Source of the DNA: Puniceicoccales bacterium
GTDB taxonomy: Bacteria > Verrucomicrobiota > Verrucomicrobiia > Opitutales > JAIRKQ01
Assembly (NCBI GenBank): GCA_031268175.1
Contig: JAIRXR010000007.1
Span: 26,793-90,792, forward strand
Direction of reading: 5' to 3'
DNA length: 64,000 bases
The stretch's first letter is position 1; each line of letters opens with the position of its first letter. This document shows, in pieces, positions 46,969 through 56,613 of the stretch. Under the pieces are notes generated by a model, which ran no database searches, was not told the DNA's origin, and saw nothing but the letters and a program-made list of their open reading frames with translations. The position numbers were made by a program, and so were the translations under genes.

Positions 46969-46972
46969 CGCC
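46956..46972. terminator. Short hairpin between convergent genes
   Basis: GGCGCT/AGCGCC stem with a TAATT loop overlapping the stop codon of the hypothetical gene. There is no U tract on either side, so termination is only possible. Confidence 0.3.
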
Positions 46973-46983
46973 GCCGGAAAATT

Positions 46984-47844
46984 TCATGCTTTCGCGCTGG
47001 ATGGCGCATATCCGAACGATCCTAGGAAAAAGCCAAGCCGATCCTTTAGTTCGGCCCTGCTGACTATCTGATCTATCAACCCGTGGGAAAGCAAAAATTC
47101 CGCCGTTTGAAATCCGTTTGGCAAGTCCTTACGCGTCGTTTCCTTGATGACCCTCGGCCCAGCGAACCCGATCAGTGCCCCCGGTTCGGCCAGTATGATG
47201 TCGCCGAGGGATGCAAAGCTCGCCATGACACCTGCCATCGTCGGATTAGTCAGAATCGAAATGTACGGAATTTTGGCCTCCTTCAGCCTGGCCAGTGCCG
47301 CCGATGTTTTCGCCATCTGCATCAAACTCAGAATGCCCTCGTACATCCTAGCACCGCCGGAGGAGCATACTAAAATTACGGGGATTTTTTTCTCCAATCC
47401 AAGTTCAATGGTGCGCGTAATTTTCTCCCCCACCGTCGATCCCATACTGGCTCCGAGAAAGCGAAAGTCCATCACCGAAATCGCGATATCAATGGCGTGC
47501 AACTTTGCGAAACCGGAAATAACAGCCTCTCGCATACCGGTTTTTTCGCGGCTCTTTTCCAGTTTTTCCAGATAGGAAATTTCTCCATCGAATCCGAGAG
47601 CGTCGACAGTCTCCAGATTTTGCCACATTTCACGAAACGTTCCGCCGTCGCACAGTAGGCTGATGCGCCTGTCCGCCGGCAGAGGGAAATGGTATCCGCT
47701 CCGCGGCACGACCATGAAATTTTTCTCCAAATCGCGGTTGTAGACGGTCTCTCCACTGATGGGACACCTCGTCCAAACGCCCTTGGGAATGTCCTTGCGC
47801 CTAACTTGAATGGTCGAATACTTAGGTCTACTAAATAGCGCCAT
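46984..47844 (-). CDS. accD: Acetyl-CoA carboxylase carboxyltransferase beta, zinc ribbon lost
   Basis: 286 residues. The carboxyltransferase core is intact: [39 protein letters not shown] and [18 protein letters not shown]. The N-terminal zinc ribbon is not: of the four Cys seen at 27, 30, 46 and 49 in E. coli only C27 remains, the others being S30, V46 and S49 in [11 protein letters not shown] and [10 protein letters not shown]. The residues align without gaps, so this is loss, not misalignment. It pairs with AccA, which is not in this window. comF follows upstream by 2 nt. Confidence 0.95.
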   Translation of the reverse strand: MALFSRPKYSTIQVRRKDIPKGVWTRCPISGETVYNRDLEKNFMVVPRSGYHFPLPADRRISLLCDGGTFREMWQNLETVDALGFDGEISYLEKLEKSREKTGMREAVISGFAKLHAIDIAISVMDFRFLGASMGSTVGEKITRTIELGLEKKIPVILVCSSGGARMYEGILSLMQMAKTSAALARLKEAKIPYISILTNPTMAGVMASFASLGDIILAEPGALIGFAGPRVIKETTRKDLPNGFQTAEFLLSHGLIDQIVSRAELKDRLGFFLGSFGYAPSSAKA

Positions 47845-47846
47845 TT

Positions 47847-48584
47847 CTACCCACGGGCTAGTGTTAACACATGCAAATTCTCAAACCCAGCACCGTATAG
47901 GACTCTGCAGCACTCTCTGACGGTAGCACCGGTTGTCGAAACATCGTCGACTAGCACGACCCTGCGGCTTTTCGCCATACCGTCGCTTTCCGCCGAACAT
48001 TCAAACATGTTTTTCACATTTAGCAGCCGCTCACCGGATTTCAGCTTCGTCTGCGATTTTTTATTTTTACTTTTGAGTGCATTCACCACAACCGAGCCGC
48101 TCGAAATCTTTGCAATCGCCTGGGCGATCACCTCCGCCTGGTTGTATCCCCTTTTCACGCGGCGAAAATAGTGGATTGGCACTGGAACTAGCGAAGAATC
48201 CGAAGCGAATTCGCATATTTCCGGATTGTTATTTTTCAACAGCACACCGATGTCCTTTTTCAAAAAATCAGCGTTGCGATACTTCAGAGCAAGGATGATG
48301 TCTCGGCCTGTCCCCGTGTGCAGCCAGCAGGATATGCCGCTTCTGAAGTGTGGCGCGTTGGCTTTGCACCCGGCGCATATTAATTCTCCGTCGCCGTCGC
48401 CCATGGGGCGAGAACATATGGAGCACCGCGGACCCCTTATCCATGGAATTTTGGCGATGCACGACGAACACAGGTTGCAGTATTCGCCCAAGTCCGATTT
48501 TCCGTTACAAATTACGCAGCAGCGGGGAAAAATGCAATCAATGGTACGTCTGAGAATATTTTTTGCCTTTCCCAAAAAATTCAT
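47847..48584 (-). CDS. comF: ComF-like phosphoribosyltransferase
   Basis: 245 residues. Two Cys knuckles near the N-terminus ([30 protein letters not shown]) and the PRPP-binding loop [20 protein letters not shown] near the C-terminus define Com[21 protein letters not shown] is typical. In competent bacteria it assists handling of incoming DNA. It is probably co-transcribed with accD. Confidence 0.93.
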   Translation of the reverse strand: MNFLGKAKNILRRTIDCIFPRCCVICNGKSDLGEYCNLCSSCIAKIPWIRGPRCSICSRPMGDGDGELICAGCKANAPHFRSGISCWLHTGTGRDIILALKYRNADFLKKDIGVLLKNNNPEICEFASDSSLVPVPIHYFRRVKRGYNQAEVIAQAIAKISSGSVVVNALKSKNKKSQTKLKSGERLLNVKNMFECSAESDGMAKSRRVVLVDDVSTTGATVRECCRVLYGAGFENLHVLTLARG

Positions 48585-48637
48585 TACCCGTTTGCTTGAA
48601 TATTAAAAGCGATCGATGTCAAGATTTTGGTTGAGAG

Positions 48638-49075
48638 ATGGATGCCACATTGAATGAGCTATACCAGGACATCATCCTGGAACACAACCGAGCCCCGCGC
48701 AACAAACATACGCTGCCAGCACCAGCCAAGGTCGCGCGTGGGCACAATCCCTCCTGCGGTGACAGCGTCACCGTGTTCGTCGCCATGGAAGGCGATGTGG
48801 TTAAATGCATAGCCTTCGACGGCGAAGGCTGCGCCATTTCACAGGCGAGTGCTTCGCTGATGACGGAACTACTGTCAGGGAAAACCAAACGAGAAGCTGG
48901 TGAAATCATCGATGCCGTCTGCAGAGCGCTGGGCGATGCGGATGGCTGTGTCGCGCAGACAAATCCACTGGAACAATACGGCGAAGTCGCGGCGCTGATC
49001 GGGGTAAAAAAATTCCCCATGCGCATAAAGTGCGCCACCCTCGCATGGCACGCAGCCAAGGATGCGATGGCGTAA
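48638..49075 (+). CDS. sufU: SufU/NifU-like iron-sulfur assembly protein
   Basis: 145 residues. The three conserved Cys are C40 in HNPSCGD (with D42), C65 in GEGCAIS and C132 in RIKCATLAW. SufU-type proteins hold zinc and pass sulfur from SufS to the SufBCD scaffold. No other suf gene is adjacent. YQDIILEHNRAPRN at the start is typical. Confidence 0.94.
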   Translation: MDATLNELYQDIILEHNRAPRNKHTLPAPAKVARGHNPSCGDSVTVFVAMEGDVVKCIAFDGEGCAISQASASLMTELLSGKTKREAGEIIDAVCRALGDADGCVAQTNPLEQYGEVAALIGVKKFPMRIKCATLAWHAAKDAMA

Positions 49076-49154
49076 TTTTGTCAAAGGGCAAATAGCGGAA
49101 AGAAAAAACTTGACTCTTTGACTTGTGCAGCATTGTAAGTGGCCAGGAGCTTTA

Positions 49155-49853
49155 ATGTCGCTAGTACAATATTTTACAAAATATTTCGCGCAGTTGTTCG
49201 CGATAATCAGTCCCCTGGCCGTTGTCGCGCTATTCATCAGCACGACTGTGCCATTTTCTAAGAGCGAACGCATTAAGATCGCCAAGCTCAGCACTGCCAT
49301 TGCGTACTTTGCCATGCTGGTATTCGCTCTGTGCGGACGTAAATTATTTGAGTTGTTCGGAATCTCCGATGCATCTGTCCACATTGGAGGCGGCATAATC
49401 ATTCTTTTGATGGGAATATCCATGCTCAATGCCAGCGTCGACGACGAGGCCAACCACGGTGGTGCCATCGCCCAGGACACAAGCGCAAAAAAGAAAAAGG
49501 CGTCCATCCTCGACGTTTCCGTAACGCCCATCGGGATTCCAATAATCTGCGGACCTTGTTGCATCACGGCCGTCACGATGCTACAGGGAGAGGCCTGCGG
49601 ACTGTGGCAGAATTTAACTGGCATAGCTGCCGTAACCTTCGTCTCCGCACTTGTGTATTGCCTGCTGATGCTTTGCGTACATGGGGCAAAGTGGCTCACA
49701 CCAAACGTACTGAAATTGAGCTATAAATTAACCGGGATCATTCTCGTAATGATGGCCGCCGAATTGGTAATTACCGGCCTGAAAAAGAGCGGATTCCAAG
49801 ATTTAAAGCCCAGGGAGCAAGTCGAACGGGCACACTCAGCTGCAAACGGCTGA
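49155..49853 (+). CDS. MarC-family integral membrane protein
   Basis: The ATG at 49155 is set by AGGAG at 49145-49149; it gives 232 residues (MSLVQYFTKYFAQLFAIISP). Six hydrophobic segments and VSVTPIGIPIICGPCCITAV near 125-145 match the MarC family, whose function is not established. The two-Cys GPCC in the conserved GPG position is unusual. Confidence 0.85.
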   Translation: MSLVQYFTKYFAQLFAIISPLAVVALFISTTVPFSKSERIKIAKLSTAIAYFAMLVFALCGRKLFELFGISDASVHIGGGIIILLMGISMLNASVDDEANHGGAIAQDTSAKKKKASILDVSVTPIGIPIICGPCCITAVTMLQGEACGLWQNLTGIAAVTFVSALVYCLLMLCVHGAKWLTPNVLKLSYKLTGIILVMMAAELVITGLKKSGFQDLKPREQVERAHSAANG

Positions 49854-49972
49854 GGAGCTCATCCAATGCCATCGGGCAAATAAAATTCATTGCCTTCGTT
49901 TGGAATGCCAAATTTCTCGACCTCCACGGGACGCTTTCAATCGTGGCGCCATCAGCCAGAAAACGCCGAAAA

Positions 49973-51022
49973 TCAGAGCATTGGCGTAGCAAACTGCCGC
50001 AAAAATCTCGCGTCATTTTTAAAAAAGAGACGGATGTCATCGACGCCGTAGAGCAGCATTGCCAGGCGTTCGATGCCGACGCCGAACGCAAAGCCGGCTG
50101 CGTCATCCCCGTAGCCGCAATTTTTAAAGACACTCGGAGCAACCATTCCGCAGCCGCAGATTTCGATCCACCTGTTGCTCAGCTTGCCGAGATTTTCACT
50201 TCTAAAATCCACCTCAAATCCGGGAGAAACGAAGGGGAAAAAGCTCGGTCGCATGCGCATTTCGCACCCTTTCCCTATCAATTCCTCGAAGAGAAAGGCC
50301 AGTGTGGCTTTCAGATCGCAAACATTCGTCCCTTCCTCAACGACAAGGCCTTCGCACTGGTGAAAACTCGGGGAATGGGTGGCGTCTATGGCATCCCTGC
50401 GAAAGACGGTTCCTGGCGATAGAATTTTGATGGGCGGCTTCTGCTGGAGCATCGTCCTTATCTGGACCGTCGACGTGTGGGCGCGGAGTATGTAGCGCTC
50501 ACTGTCACTCTTCGCCACATTTTCCACGGCAACGGCAGTGTCAAAGTAAAATGTGTCGCTTTCACTGCGCGATGGATGGCTTTGAGGCGTATTGAGCGCA
50601 TCGAAGCAAAACCACTCCGTTTCTATCTCGGATCCATCGGCAACGGAAAAACCCAGCTTTCCTAAAATTTCAACAATTCGATTTTTTATTTGCGTCAGCG
50701 GATGGCAAAAAGTTCCACCGCTGCCAGCCTTCGACAGCGTGGGATCCGGAGCCTCACCGAGCAACGATTCCGCCTCTGCGCTTTCAATTTCTACTAACTT
50801 TGCGGCCAACATGGCGTCAATTTCGCTTTTACAAACATTTATCGCCTGCCCGACGGCCGGCTTTTCCTCCTTCGAAAGCAAGGCCACGCCCTTTATCAAT
50901 TCGCGCAGTGATCCGCTCGGGCTCAAAAACTTTGCCTTCGCTGCCTCCAGGTCAGCCCGCGATGACACTTTCCCAATGACAACCATCGCTTCCCTAAGAA
51001 TCTCATCTATTTTCGCTATCAT
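49973..51022 (-). CDS. pheS: Phenylalanyl-tRNA synthetase alpha subunit
   Basis: I start at the ATG at 51022 (MIAKIDEILREAMVVIGKV), giving 349 residues; an extension of 35 residues upstream is not conserved-looking. Class II motifs include TFCHPLTQIKNRIVEILGKL, TSTVQIRTM, ILSPGTVFRRDAIDATHSPS, FHQCEGLVVEEG and AGFAFGVGIERLAMLLYGVD. The pheT gene normally follows but here the next gene is marC, convergent. Confidence 0.95.
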   Translation of the reverse strand: MIAKIDEILREAMVVIGKVSSRADLEAAKAKFLSPSGSLRELIKGVALLSKEEKPAVGQAINVCKSEIDAMLAAKLVEIESAEAESLLGEAPDPTLSKAGSGGTFCHPLTQIKNRIVEILGKLGFSVADGSEIETEWFCFDALNTPQSHPSRSESDTFYFDTAVAVENVAKSDSERYILRAHTSTVQIRTMLQQKPPIKILSPGTVFRRDAIDATHSPSFHQCEGLVVEEGTNVCDLKATLAFLFEELIGKGCEMRMRPSFFPFVSPGFEVDFRSENLGKLSNRWIEICGCGMVAPSVFKNCGYGDDAAGFAFGVGIERLAMLLYGVDDIRLFFKNDARFLRQFATPML

Positions 51023-51218
51023 GAGCATCACACCGGAAATAAAATAACCAAATCGCTGAAGACAACGAACCGGAAGGCGATTTTTTGTCAATTTAAATCT
51101 TGATAAAAAATTCCGAAATTCCGGCAAAAATGCTACAAAGGAATTGTGTTTTTAGAAAAAACTTTATCGTTTGGTAATTGATGCCGTGTGGCCGATGATA
51201 ACAATACAAAATTAAACA

Positions 51219-51890
51219 ATGACGAATCAGCAGTTTAGCCAAAGTTTTTTCAAAAGAGAGCGACGTCCATACGAAAAAAGGCACGGAAATTTTGGGAAAA
51301 ATTTCATACGAAAAAATGAGAAAATCAGAGCAAAGGAAGTCCGCGTAGTCGACAGTAGCGGGCAGCAGCTCGGCGTGATGCAAACATACGAGGCGATATC
51401 CATCGCAAAGAAGCAGGGTTTGGACCTCGTTGAAATCTCGCCCAACGCCAACCCACCGGTTTGTAAGATTTTGGATTTTGGGAAGTACAAGTACGACGAA
51501 AGTAAGAAAAACAAGGGTACACCCAAGCAGGCGTCGGCGAAAACCAAGGAAGTCAAGCTGCGCGTTGCCATCGACGCGAATGACTACAACACGAAAATGC
51601 GCCACGCGATTGAATTTTTGGAACACGGCAACAAACTCAAGCTGTCGCTGATGTTTCGCGGCCGGGAAATGGCGCACACGGAACTCGGATTCGAGCTAGT
51701 AAAAAAATTTGCCGATGAAATCAGAGCCTATGGCTCCCTCGATTCGGATCCAAAACTTTTCGGCAAGATGATTTCCGTAACCCTATCACCGTGCGCAAAG
51801 AAGCACTCAAGGGCTGCGCCCGATGCCCAACCCGCAGCTAACGCCCTCACAAAAATTTTGGATGTGAGTGAACTTCTAAAACTCAAATAA
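51219..51890 (+). CDS. infC: Translation initiation factor IF-3
   Basis: 223 residues. The N domain has KNEKIRAKEVRVVDSSGQQL and AISIAKKQGLDLVEISPNAN, then PPVCKILDFGKYKYDE, and the C domain has LRVAIDANDYNTKMRHAIEF and LKLSLMFRGREMAHTELGFE. About 30 residues precede the usual start and 20 follow the usual end. The common partners rpmI and rplT are absent; an amidase gene follows by 7 nt. Confidence 0.96.
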   Translation: MTNQQFSQSFFKRERRPYEKRHGNFGKNFIRKNEKIRAKEVRVVDSSGQQLGVMQTYEAISIAKKQGLDLVEISPNANPPVCKILDFGKYKYDESKKNKGTPKQASAKTKEVKLRVAIDANDYNTKMRHAIEFLEHGNKLKLSLMFRGREMAHTELGFELVKKFADEIRAYGSLDSDPKLFGKMISVTLSPCAKKHSRAAPDAQPAANALTKILDVSELLKLK

Positions 51891-51897
51891 GGCAGCG

Positions 51898-52752
51898 ATG
51901 CGAGCGATGAAAATTATTATTTGCGCATTTTTGCTGCAATGGCAGATGCTTCTTGGAAGTTCGCTCGGTGCGGTGGAAGCCGCGTTCGCTGCGAATGAAG
52001 GGGTACTAGTGTCGGCCTTTGGCACCGTGCGTGCGCCGTCCGAATTTCGCGCAAGTGGGAAATTTTCCGAAACCTCAATCGGCAAATCTGGGAACAGCCA
52101 CGAACCCAACCAGTCGCTTCCGGCGACAAAATGCCGCTATAAGAAATTGCGAATTATCGCCGTCGACGCAGGGCACGGTGGCGAGGACGAGGGAACGATC
52201 GCACCGTCAAATAAACTGAAGGAAAAAACACTGACGCTGGATCTTTGCCTCCGCATTGCCAGACTTCTCGAGGAAAGCGAATACAAAGTGATTTTGGTTA
52301 GGCAGCGCGACGAAAAAATTCCACTGCTTGAAAGGGCAAGAATCGCCAATCTGGGGCACGCGGACATATTCGTTTGCATACATTTCAACGCGGCACCGAC
52401 GGTCACTGCAAGCGGCATCGAAACATTTATTCTGCCTCCATCTCACAGTGGTCCAGCAAACGGCCAGCCGGATGATGCTGTGCCTGGCAATGCCTTCGAT
52501 GGATTGAACGCATTTTTCGGCCACTGCCTGCAGTCATCCATCGTCGAAGAGCTCCAAGCCGTGGACAGAGGCGTCAAGCAGTACAGCTTCACTGTGCTGA
52601 GGGACTTGCAATGCCCAGGAGCACTGGTAGAATGCGGATTTCTATCGAACGCATCCGAAGCTGCAAGGATCGCGTCGGTTGCCCACAGGGACAGGCTGGC
52701 CCAGGCCATAGTCGCCGGGATACGGAAATTCGACGCCACTGTCTCGCGGTGA
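51898..52752 (+). CDS. N-acetylmuramoyl-L-alanine amidase (AmiC-like)
   Basis: 284 residues with a signal peptide (about 1-30, IIICAFLLQWQMLLGSSLGA) and a short linker. The Amidase_3 domain has all zinc and catalytic residues: H93 in VDAGHGGEDEG, E109 in KEKTLTLDL, H162 in CIHFNAAP and E245 in LVECGFLSN. It cleaves the bond between glycan and stem peptide in the periplasm. Its integrity contrasts with the dead PBP2-like protein. Confidence 0.93.
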   Translation: MRAMKIIICAFLLQWQMLLGSSLGAVEAAFAANEGVLVSAFGTVRAPSEFRASGKFSETSIGKSGNSHEPNQSLPATKCRYKKLRIIAVDAGHGGEDEGTIAPSNKLKEKTLTLDLCLRIARLLEESEYKVILVRQRDEKIPLLERARIANLGHADIFVCIHFNAAPTVTASGIETFILPPSHSGPANGQPDDAVPGNAFDGLNAFFGHCLQSSIVEELQAVDRGVKQYSFTVLRDLQCPGALVECGFLSNASEAARIASVAHRDRLAQAIVAGIRKFDATVSR

Positions 52753-52768
52753 CAGTTACTCCGCCGAA

Positions 52769-53308
52769 TTATTTTACAATCTGGAAGGAAATCCATAGAA
52801 GCAATGTTCCGTAGCATGCCGCGGCAGCGGCGCAGGTGAATCTCGCGCCGTCCGACTCGCGCAGAAATTTCGACAAACTTACGAACGCATATGGAATTGA
52901 GCCGATTACCATGGCAAAAATTATCATCAGATAGATGAAAGAAACGAAAAAATTCTTTGATAAAATTCGCTCACCGTAAACATTTTCCAGCATCATGCCC
53001 GCACAAACGAGCAACAAAATCGCCAATCCACGCACGGCAAGGAGGTCGCGCATTTTGAAAAATGACAGCAAAATTATCGCCCCAAAGAGTAGAAAAAGTG
53101 GCACTCTGTGCTCCCCGAGGTCGGCGATGCTCAAATGCAAAACATTTGCAAGGAACCAACCACCTCCGAGCCCAATGGTAGCGAACGGCGCGCTCTTTGA
53201 AAAAATTAGCCAGTGGCACGCTTTTTCAAATCGGCCGCGCGAAAACATCGCCAAAGATAGCAAAACCAGCGCAAATCCAGTGGAAAAAATTGTAGCATTC
53301 GGATACAT
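52769..53308 (-). CDS. Hypothetical multi-pass membrane protein
   Basis: 179 residues with five to six hydrophobic segments (about 8-22, 42-60, 70-85, 92-105, 118-140, 158-176). No family recognised; no conserved charged residues within helices. It lies between the amidase and tRNA-Gln. Confidence 0.65.
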   Translation of the reverse strand: MYPNATIFSTGFALVLLSLAMFSRGRFEKACHWLIFSKSAPFATIGLGGGWFLANVLHLSIADLGEHRVPLFLLFGAIILLSFFKMRDLLAVRGLAILLLVCAGMMLENVYGERILSKNFFVSFIYLMIIFAMVIGSIPYAFVSLSKFLRESDGARFTCAAAAACYGTLLLWISFQIVK

Positions 53309-53320
53309 TTTACAAAATGG

Positions 53321-53394
53321 TGGCTGCCTGACCAGGGCTCGAACCTAGACAAACTGGACCAAAACCAGTTGTGCTACCATTACACCATCAGGCA
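53321..53394 (-). tRNA. tRNA-Gln (TTG)
   Basis: Minus-strand cloverleaf with CCA. Acceptor TGCCTGA pairs with TCAGGCA; anticodon stem ACTGG/CCAGT holds TTTTGGT with anticodon TTG; T arm ends GGTTCGAGCC. Confidence 0.95.
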
Positions 53395-53483
53395 ACAAAA
53401 TCCGCAAGCCATGAAACGGATACAGACTGGAGTTTTAAAATGTTCCTCTTTGCAAAGTCAAGCAGAAGCACTATTGACGTGCG

Positions 53484-54668
53484 ATGCATCCAACCACCGA
53501 ACGGCGGCAGCAAAGGAATTTTGCTAGGCAATGTCGCGCCACTGGGCTATACTGCCACGTGCCGTTCTGCGCGCACATGTGCGACTACTGCGCCTTCTAC
53601 AAAGAGCAACCCACAAGCCATTCCATCGAACGATACCTATGCGGCATCGCCAGAGAAATGACACTTCTACGCACCAATCGACCATTCGACACAGTCTACA
53701 TAGGCGGAGGAACGCCCGGGTTGCTTACGCCGGAGCACCTCGAAAGTCTGTGCGAGGCCATGGGTGTAGGTAGGAGCGGCACAAAACTGAGTGAATTTTC
53801 CGTCGAATTTTCTCCAATCACAGTAAAAAATGCAAAGGTAGAAATTTTAAAAAATTACGGCTGCAATCGCCTCACCATCGGAGCGCAAAGCTTCAGCTCG
53901 AAGACAATGCAGGCCCTTGGCAGGAGGCAAAATCGCAGGCAAATTTTCGATGCCTTCGATGCAATTTTGTCCTGCGGCATTGAAAACATCGGCATTGACT
54001 TGATATTTGGCGTGCCAGGCCAAGCGCTTGGCGAATGGATGGAGGATCTGCACCAGGCCGTTGATCTAAAACCGAAGCACATTTCCACCTATAACCTCAC
54101 GTTCGAAGATGGGACGCCCCTAAAGCGGAACTTGCTGGCCAACGCCATCGACAAAAAATTCGAAGAGGAAGAGGCAGATTTTTACCTGCAAACCTGGAAA
54201 TTTTTGGAAGAGAGTGGCTATCGCCAGTACGAAATTTCAAATTTTTGCCTTCCTGGGTTTGAGAGCATTCACAACGCAAATACTTGGAAAATGCAGGATT
54301 GGATAGGCATTGGACCGTCGGCGTGCTCCCAGTGGAATGGCAAAAGGTTTGCCAATGTGCCGTCGCTGGCACGCTGGCTTGGCACGCTCGACCGCGGCAA
54401 ATTAGCCCATGAAAACGCGGAGGCAGTCTGCGAACGCACCCTTGCCGAAGATTCAATAATTTTCGGATTGCGGATGAACGATGGCATTGCCTTGGCGGCA
54501 CTCAAAAAGGAGTTCGCAGGCGTCGATTTTACCCGCTGGGAAGAATTGTTTCGCCGCCTGGAGGAAGAAAAACTCATGCTCGCCGCGAACGGACATGTGA
54601 AACTCACTACGCGCGGGCGCCTCCTAGCCGACGCCATAGCCGTCGAAGTCCTGGCTGCAAATCGATAA
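53484..54668 (+). CDS. hemW: HemW-like radical SAM protein
   Basis: 394 residues. The radical-SAM cluster CxxxCxxC is in YCHVPFCAHMCDYCAFY. VYIGGGTPGLLTPEHLESL, RLTIGAQSFSSKTMQALGRR, GIENIGIDLIFGVPGQALGE and YEISNFCLPGFESIHNANTW match HemW, a heme-handling protein once annotated as coproporphyrinogen oxidase. The extra aromatic Tyr before the cluster is present. Confidence 0.9.
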   Translation: MHPTTERRQQRNFARQCRATGLYCHVPFCAHMCDYCAFYKEQPTSHSIERYLCGIAREMTLLRTNRPFDTVYIGGGTPGLLTPEHLESLCEAMGVGRSGTKLSEFSVEFSPITVKNAKVEILKNYGCNRLTIGAQSFSSKTMQALGRRQNRRQIFDAFDAILSCGIENIGIDLIFGVPGQALGEWMEDLHQAVDLKPKHISTYNLTFEDGTPLKRNLLANAIDKKFEEEEADFYLQTWKFLEESGYRQYEISNFCLPGFESIHNANTWKMQDWIGIGPSACSQWNGKRFANVPSLARWLGTLDRGKLAHENAEAVCERTLAEDSIIFGLRMNDGIALAALKKEFAGVDFTRWEELFRRLEEEKLMLAANGHVKLTTRGRLLADAIAVEVLAANR

Positions 54669-54691
54669 TTTCGTAGCAGTCTGAGGAGAGC

Positions 54692-55810
54692 TTATTCCAA
54701 TATCCAATCGTACGGTATCTGCGACAAAACCTCGCAGGAGGCATCGCCGATGAGAATGTCATCCTCGATGCGAATGCCACCTATTTCTGGATAGTACAAC
54801 CCAGGCTCGACGGATGTGACCATGCCAGCCGTCAGAATGTCATCGCCGATGCCCAGCTTTGGTGGCTCGTGGATGTCCAGACCAAATCCATGGCCCAGGG
54901 AATGGAACATTCCGCGCGGGGGATTGGAAGTTTTACTAGATTCGTATCCCTTTCCTTCGAGGTGGCCCAGCACCGCAGCCATTATACCATTTGCCGGCAC
55001 ACCGTCGCGCACCATGGAAATGGCTAGCCCATGGGCAGACTTCACGGCGTTGTGCATGCTAACCTGCTCCGAAGAGGGCTTGCCTTTGACGAACGTTCTG
55101 GAAATATCGGCGTAGTATCCCGAGGATCTCAGATACGGGAAAAAATCTATTAGAATAAATTCATTGGCAAGCAGCGGGCCGTGGCCGACATTGTGCGGAT
55201 TGCAAGCGTCTACGCCGCAGGCAACGATCGTGTCTTCGGCCATCGCGCCCAGTGCGTAGCTCATGTCTTCCATGATCCAGCGCAGGCGTTCCGATGTCAG
55301 GACCTCACCCTCAAAGACCAGCTCTTTTCTAATCCCCACGGATGCGTTGGCCAGGATCCCTTCCACCGAGGCAAAGACCTTTTTTGCAATTTCGATGGCA
55401 TGGCGTATTTCACCGACTTCCCAATCGGCTTTTACCAACCGCTGCGGCAGGACATAAAATTCGGCGATCTCCATTTCAAAACCAGCCGCACGCAAGCCTT
55501 CGGCCAAGTAAATTGGAAAATCCCTCTTGACGCAAAATTTTCCAATGCCCAGATCTTCCAGGAAACGCTTCAAAATGTCCACACTTGAGATTTTACCGGT
55601 GCCGATGGAAACCTTCGTAGCGTCCAAACTCAGAAGTTCATCGATTTTCCCAGTGTTCCTCAGGCGATTGATTTCCAGGGCGCTCGCCAGGACCGTCGTC
55701 TTTCCTCGGTGAAAAATGACAGCAATGTCGTCGGGCACGTGCGTTTCGAGCAAATAGCGCAGATCGGAGTCTCTCCTCGTGTTTGAAAATATTAGCAGTG
55801 GCAGGTCCAT
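54692..55810 (-). CDS. M24 (Xaa-Pro) metallopeptidase
   Basis: 372 residues with creatinase N-domain (1-130) and a pita-bread domain. Metal ligands are visible in LIDFFPYLRSSGYYADISRT (Asp), HSLGHGFGLDIHE (His), SVEPGLYYP (Glu) and GIRIEDDILI (Glu). It is an aminopeptidase P / prolidase-like enzyme; the substrate is not known. It is convergent with hemW. Confidence 0.9.
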   Translation of the reverse strand: MDLPLLIFSNTRRDSDLRYLLETHVPDDIAVIFHRGKTTVLASALEINRLRNTGKIDELLSLDATKVSIGTGKISSVDILKRFLEDLGIGKFCVKRDFPIYLAEGLRAAGFEMEIAEFYVLPQRLVKADWEVGEIRHAIEIAKKVFASVEGILANASVGIRKELVFEGEVLTSERLRWIMEDMSYALGAMAEDTIVACGVDACNPHNVGHGPLLANEFILIDFFPYLRSSGYYADISRTFVKGKPSSEQVSMHNAVKSAHGLAISMVRDGVPANGIMAAVLGHLEGKGYESSKTSNPPRGMFHSLGHGFGLDIHEPPKLGIGDDILTAGMVTSVEPGLYYPEIGGIRIEDDILIGDASCEVLSQIPYDWILE

Positions 55811-56022
55811 GCGAATGGTGGCACCCTATTCGCTGGGAAAACATTTTCAACGAAAAATGTCACCCTATGAAAAATGCGCCGGCAACTGGCACGATGGTAC
55901 GGCAATTTCGATCAAAGGCGGTAGCACCACCGAGGAAGCTCCGATTCGCGACTTTCTAGAAAATATTCGGCTTGCAAGGATCAAATTTTTTCATCTGATT
56001 TGCCCCGTTGTACGCTTTCACT

Positions 56023-56099
<77 letters not shown>

Positions 56100-56609
56100 T
56101 TATCTATTTTTTACGAAAACCATGTCGCATTCTGCGTCGGAGATTTCCGGCAGAGTTTCAGCGAGAATGGGTTTCCTCGGCCCAACGTGGTAGATTTTGC
56201 AGCGCAGCGGAATGGCGCACGTTTCGCAAGCGCCGCGCCCCAGCATCACCTTTGCATCGCAGTCGGCGAACTCAAATTTTGCAGCGAAGGAGCAGGCATC
56301 TCTGTTTTCTATCATTTCGCCCCTTACGAAACGCCTAACACAAAATCCATCGCCGTCAACGACCTCCTCAATCGCCAACACAGCTCCGTCCTTTGCCAAA
56401 TTGTAAACGTCACCGTAGTCGCCCAATTTCAAAAATGACTTCACATCGTCGGCCGTTTCCTCAAGTCTCATTTGTAGAGACAGCTTCTTCGACAGGTTCG
56501 CATTGGCGAAAAATATGCCGAAGAGGGACGGGCCGACCACAGCGAGCAGCGCCAGCGCCAAAACGACCTCCAGCAGCGAAACACCCTCATTCTCCTTTGT
56601 AAAATTCAC
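56100..56609 (-). CDS. Type II secretion / type IV pilus-like prepilin 1
   Basis: 169 residues. The N-terminus ENEGVSLLEVVLALALLAVV has the G-[hydrophobic]-x4-E prepilin cleavage motif and a hydrophobic core helix. The rest is acidic, with C-terminal Cys pairs (ACETC). It lies 4 nt from the next pseudopilin. A GspI/J-like minor pseudopilin is possible. Confidence 0.75.
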   Translation of the reverse strand: MNFTKENEGVSLLEVVLALALLAVVGPSLFGIFFANANLSKKLSLQMRLEETADDVKSFLKLGDYGDVYNLAKDGAVLAIEEVVDGDGFCVRRFVRGEMIENRDACSFAAKFEFADCDAKVMLGRGACETCAIPLRCKIYHVGPRKPILAETLPEISDAECDMVFVKNR

Positions 56610-56613
56610 TTTC

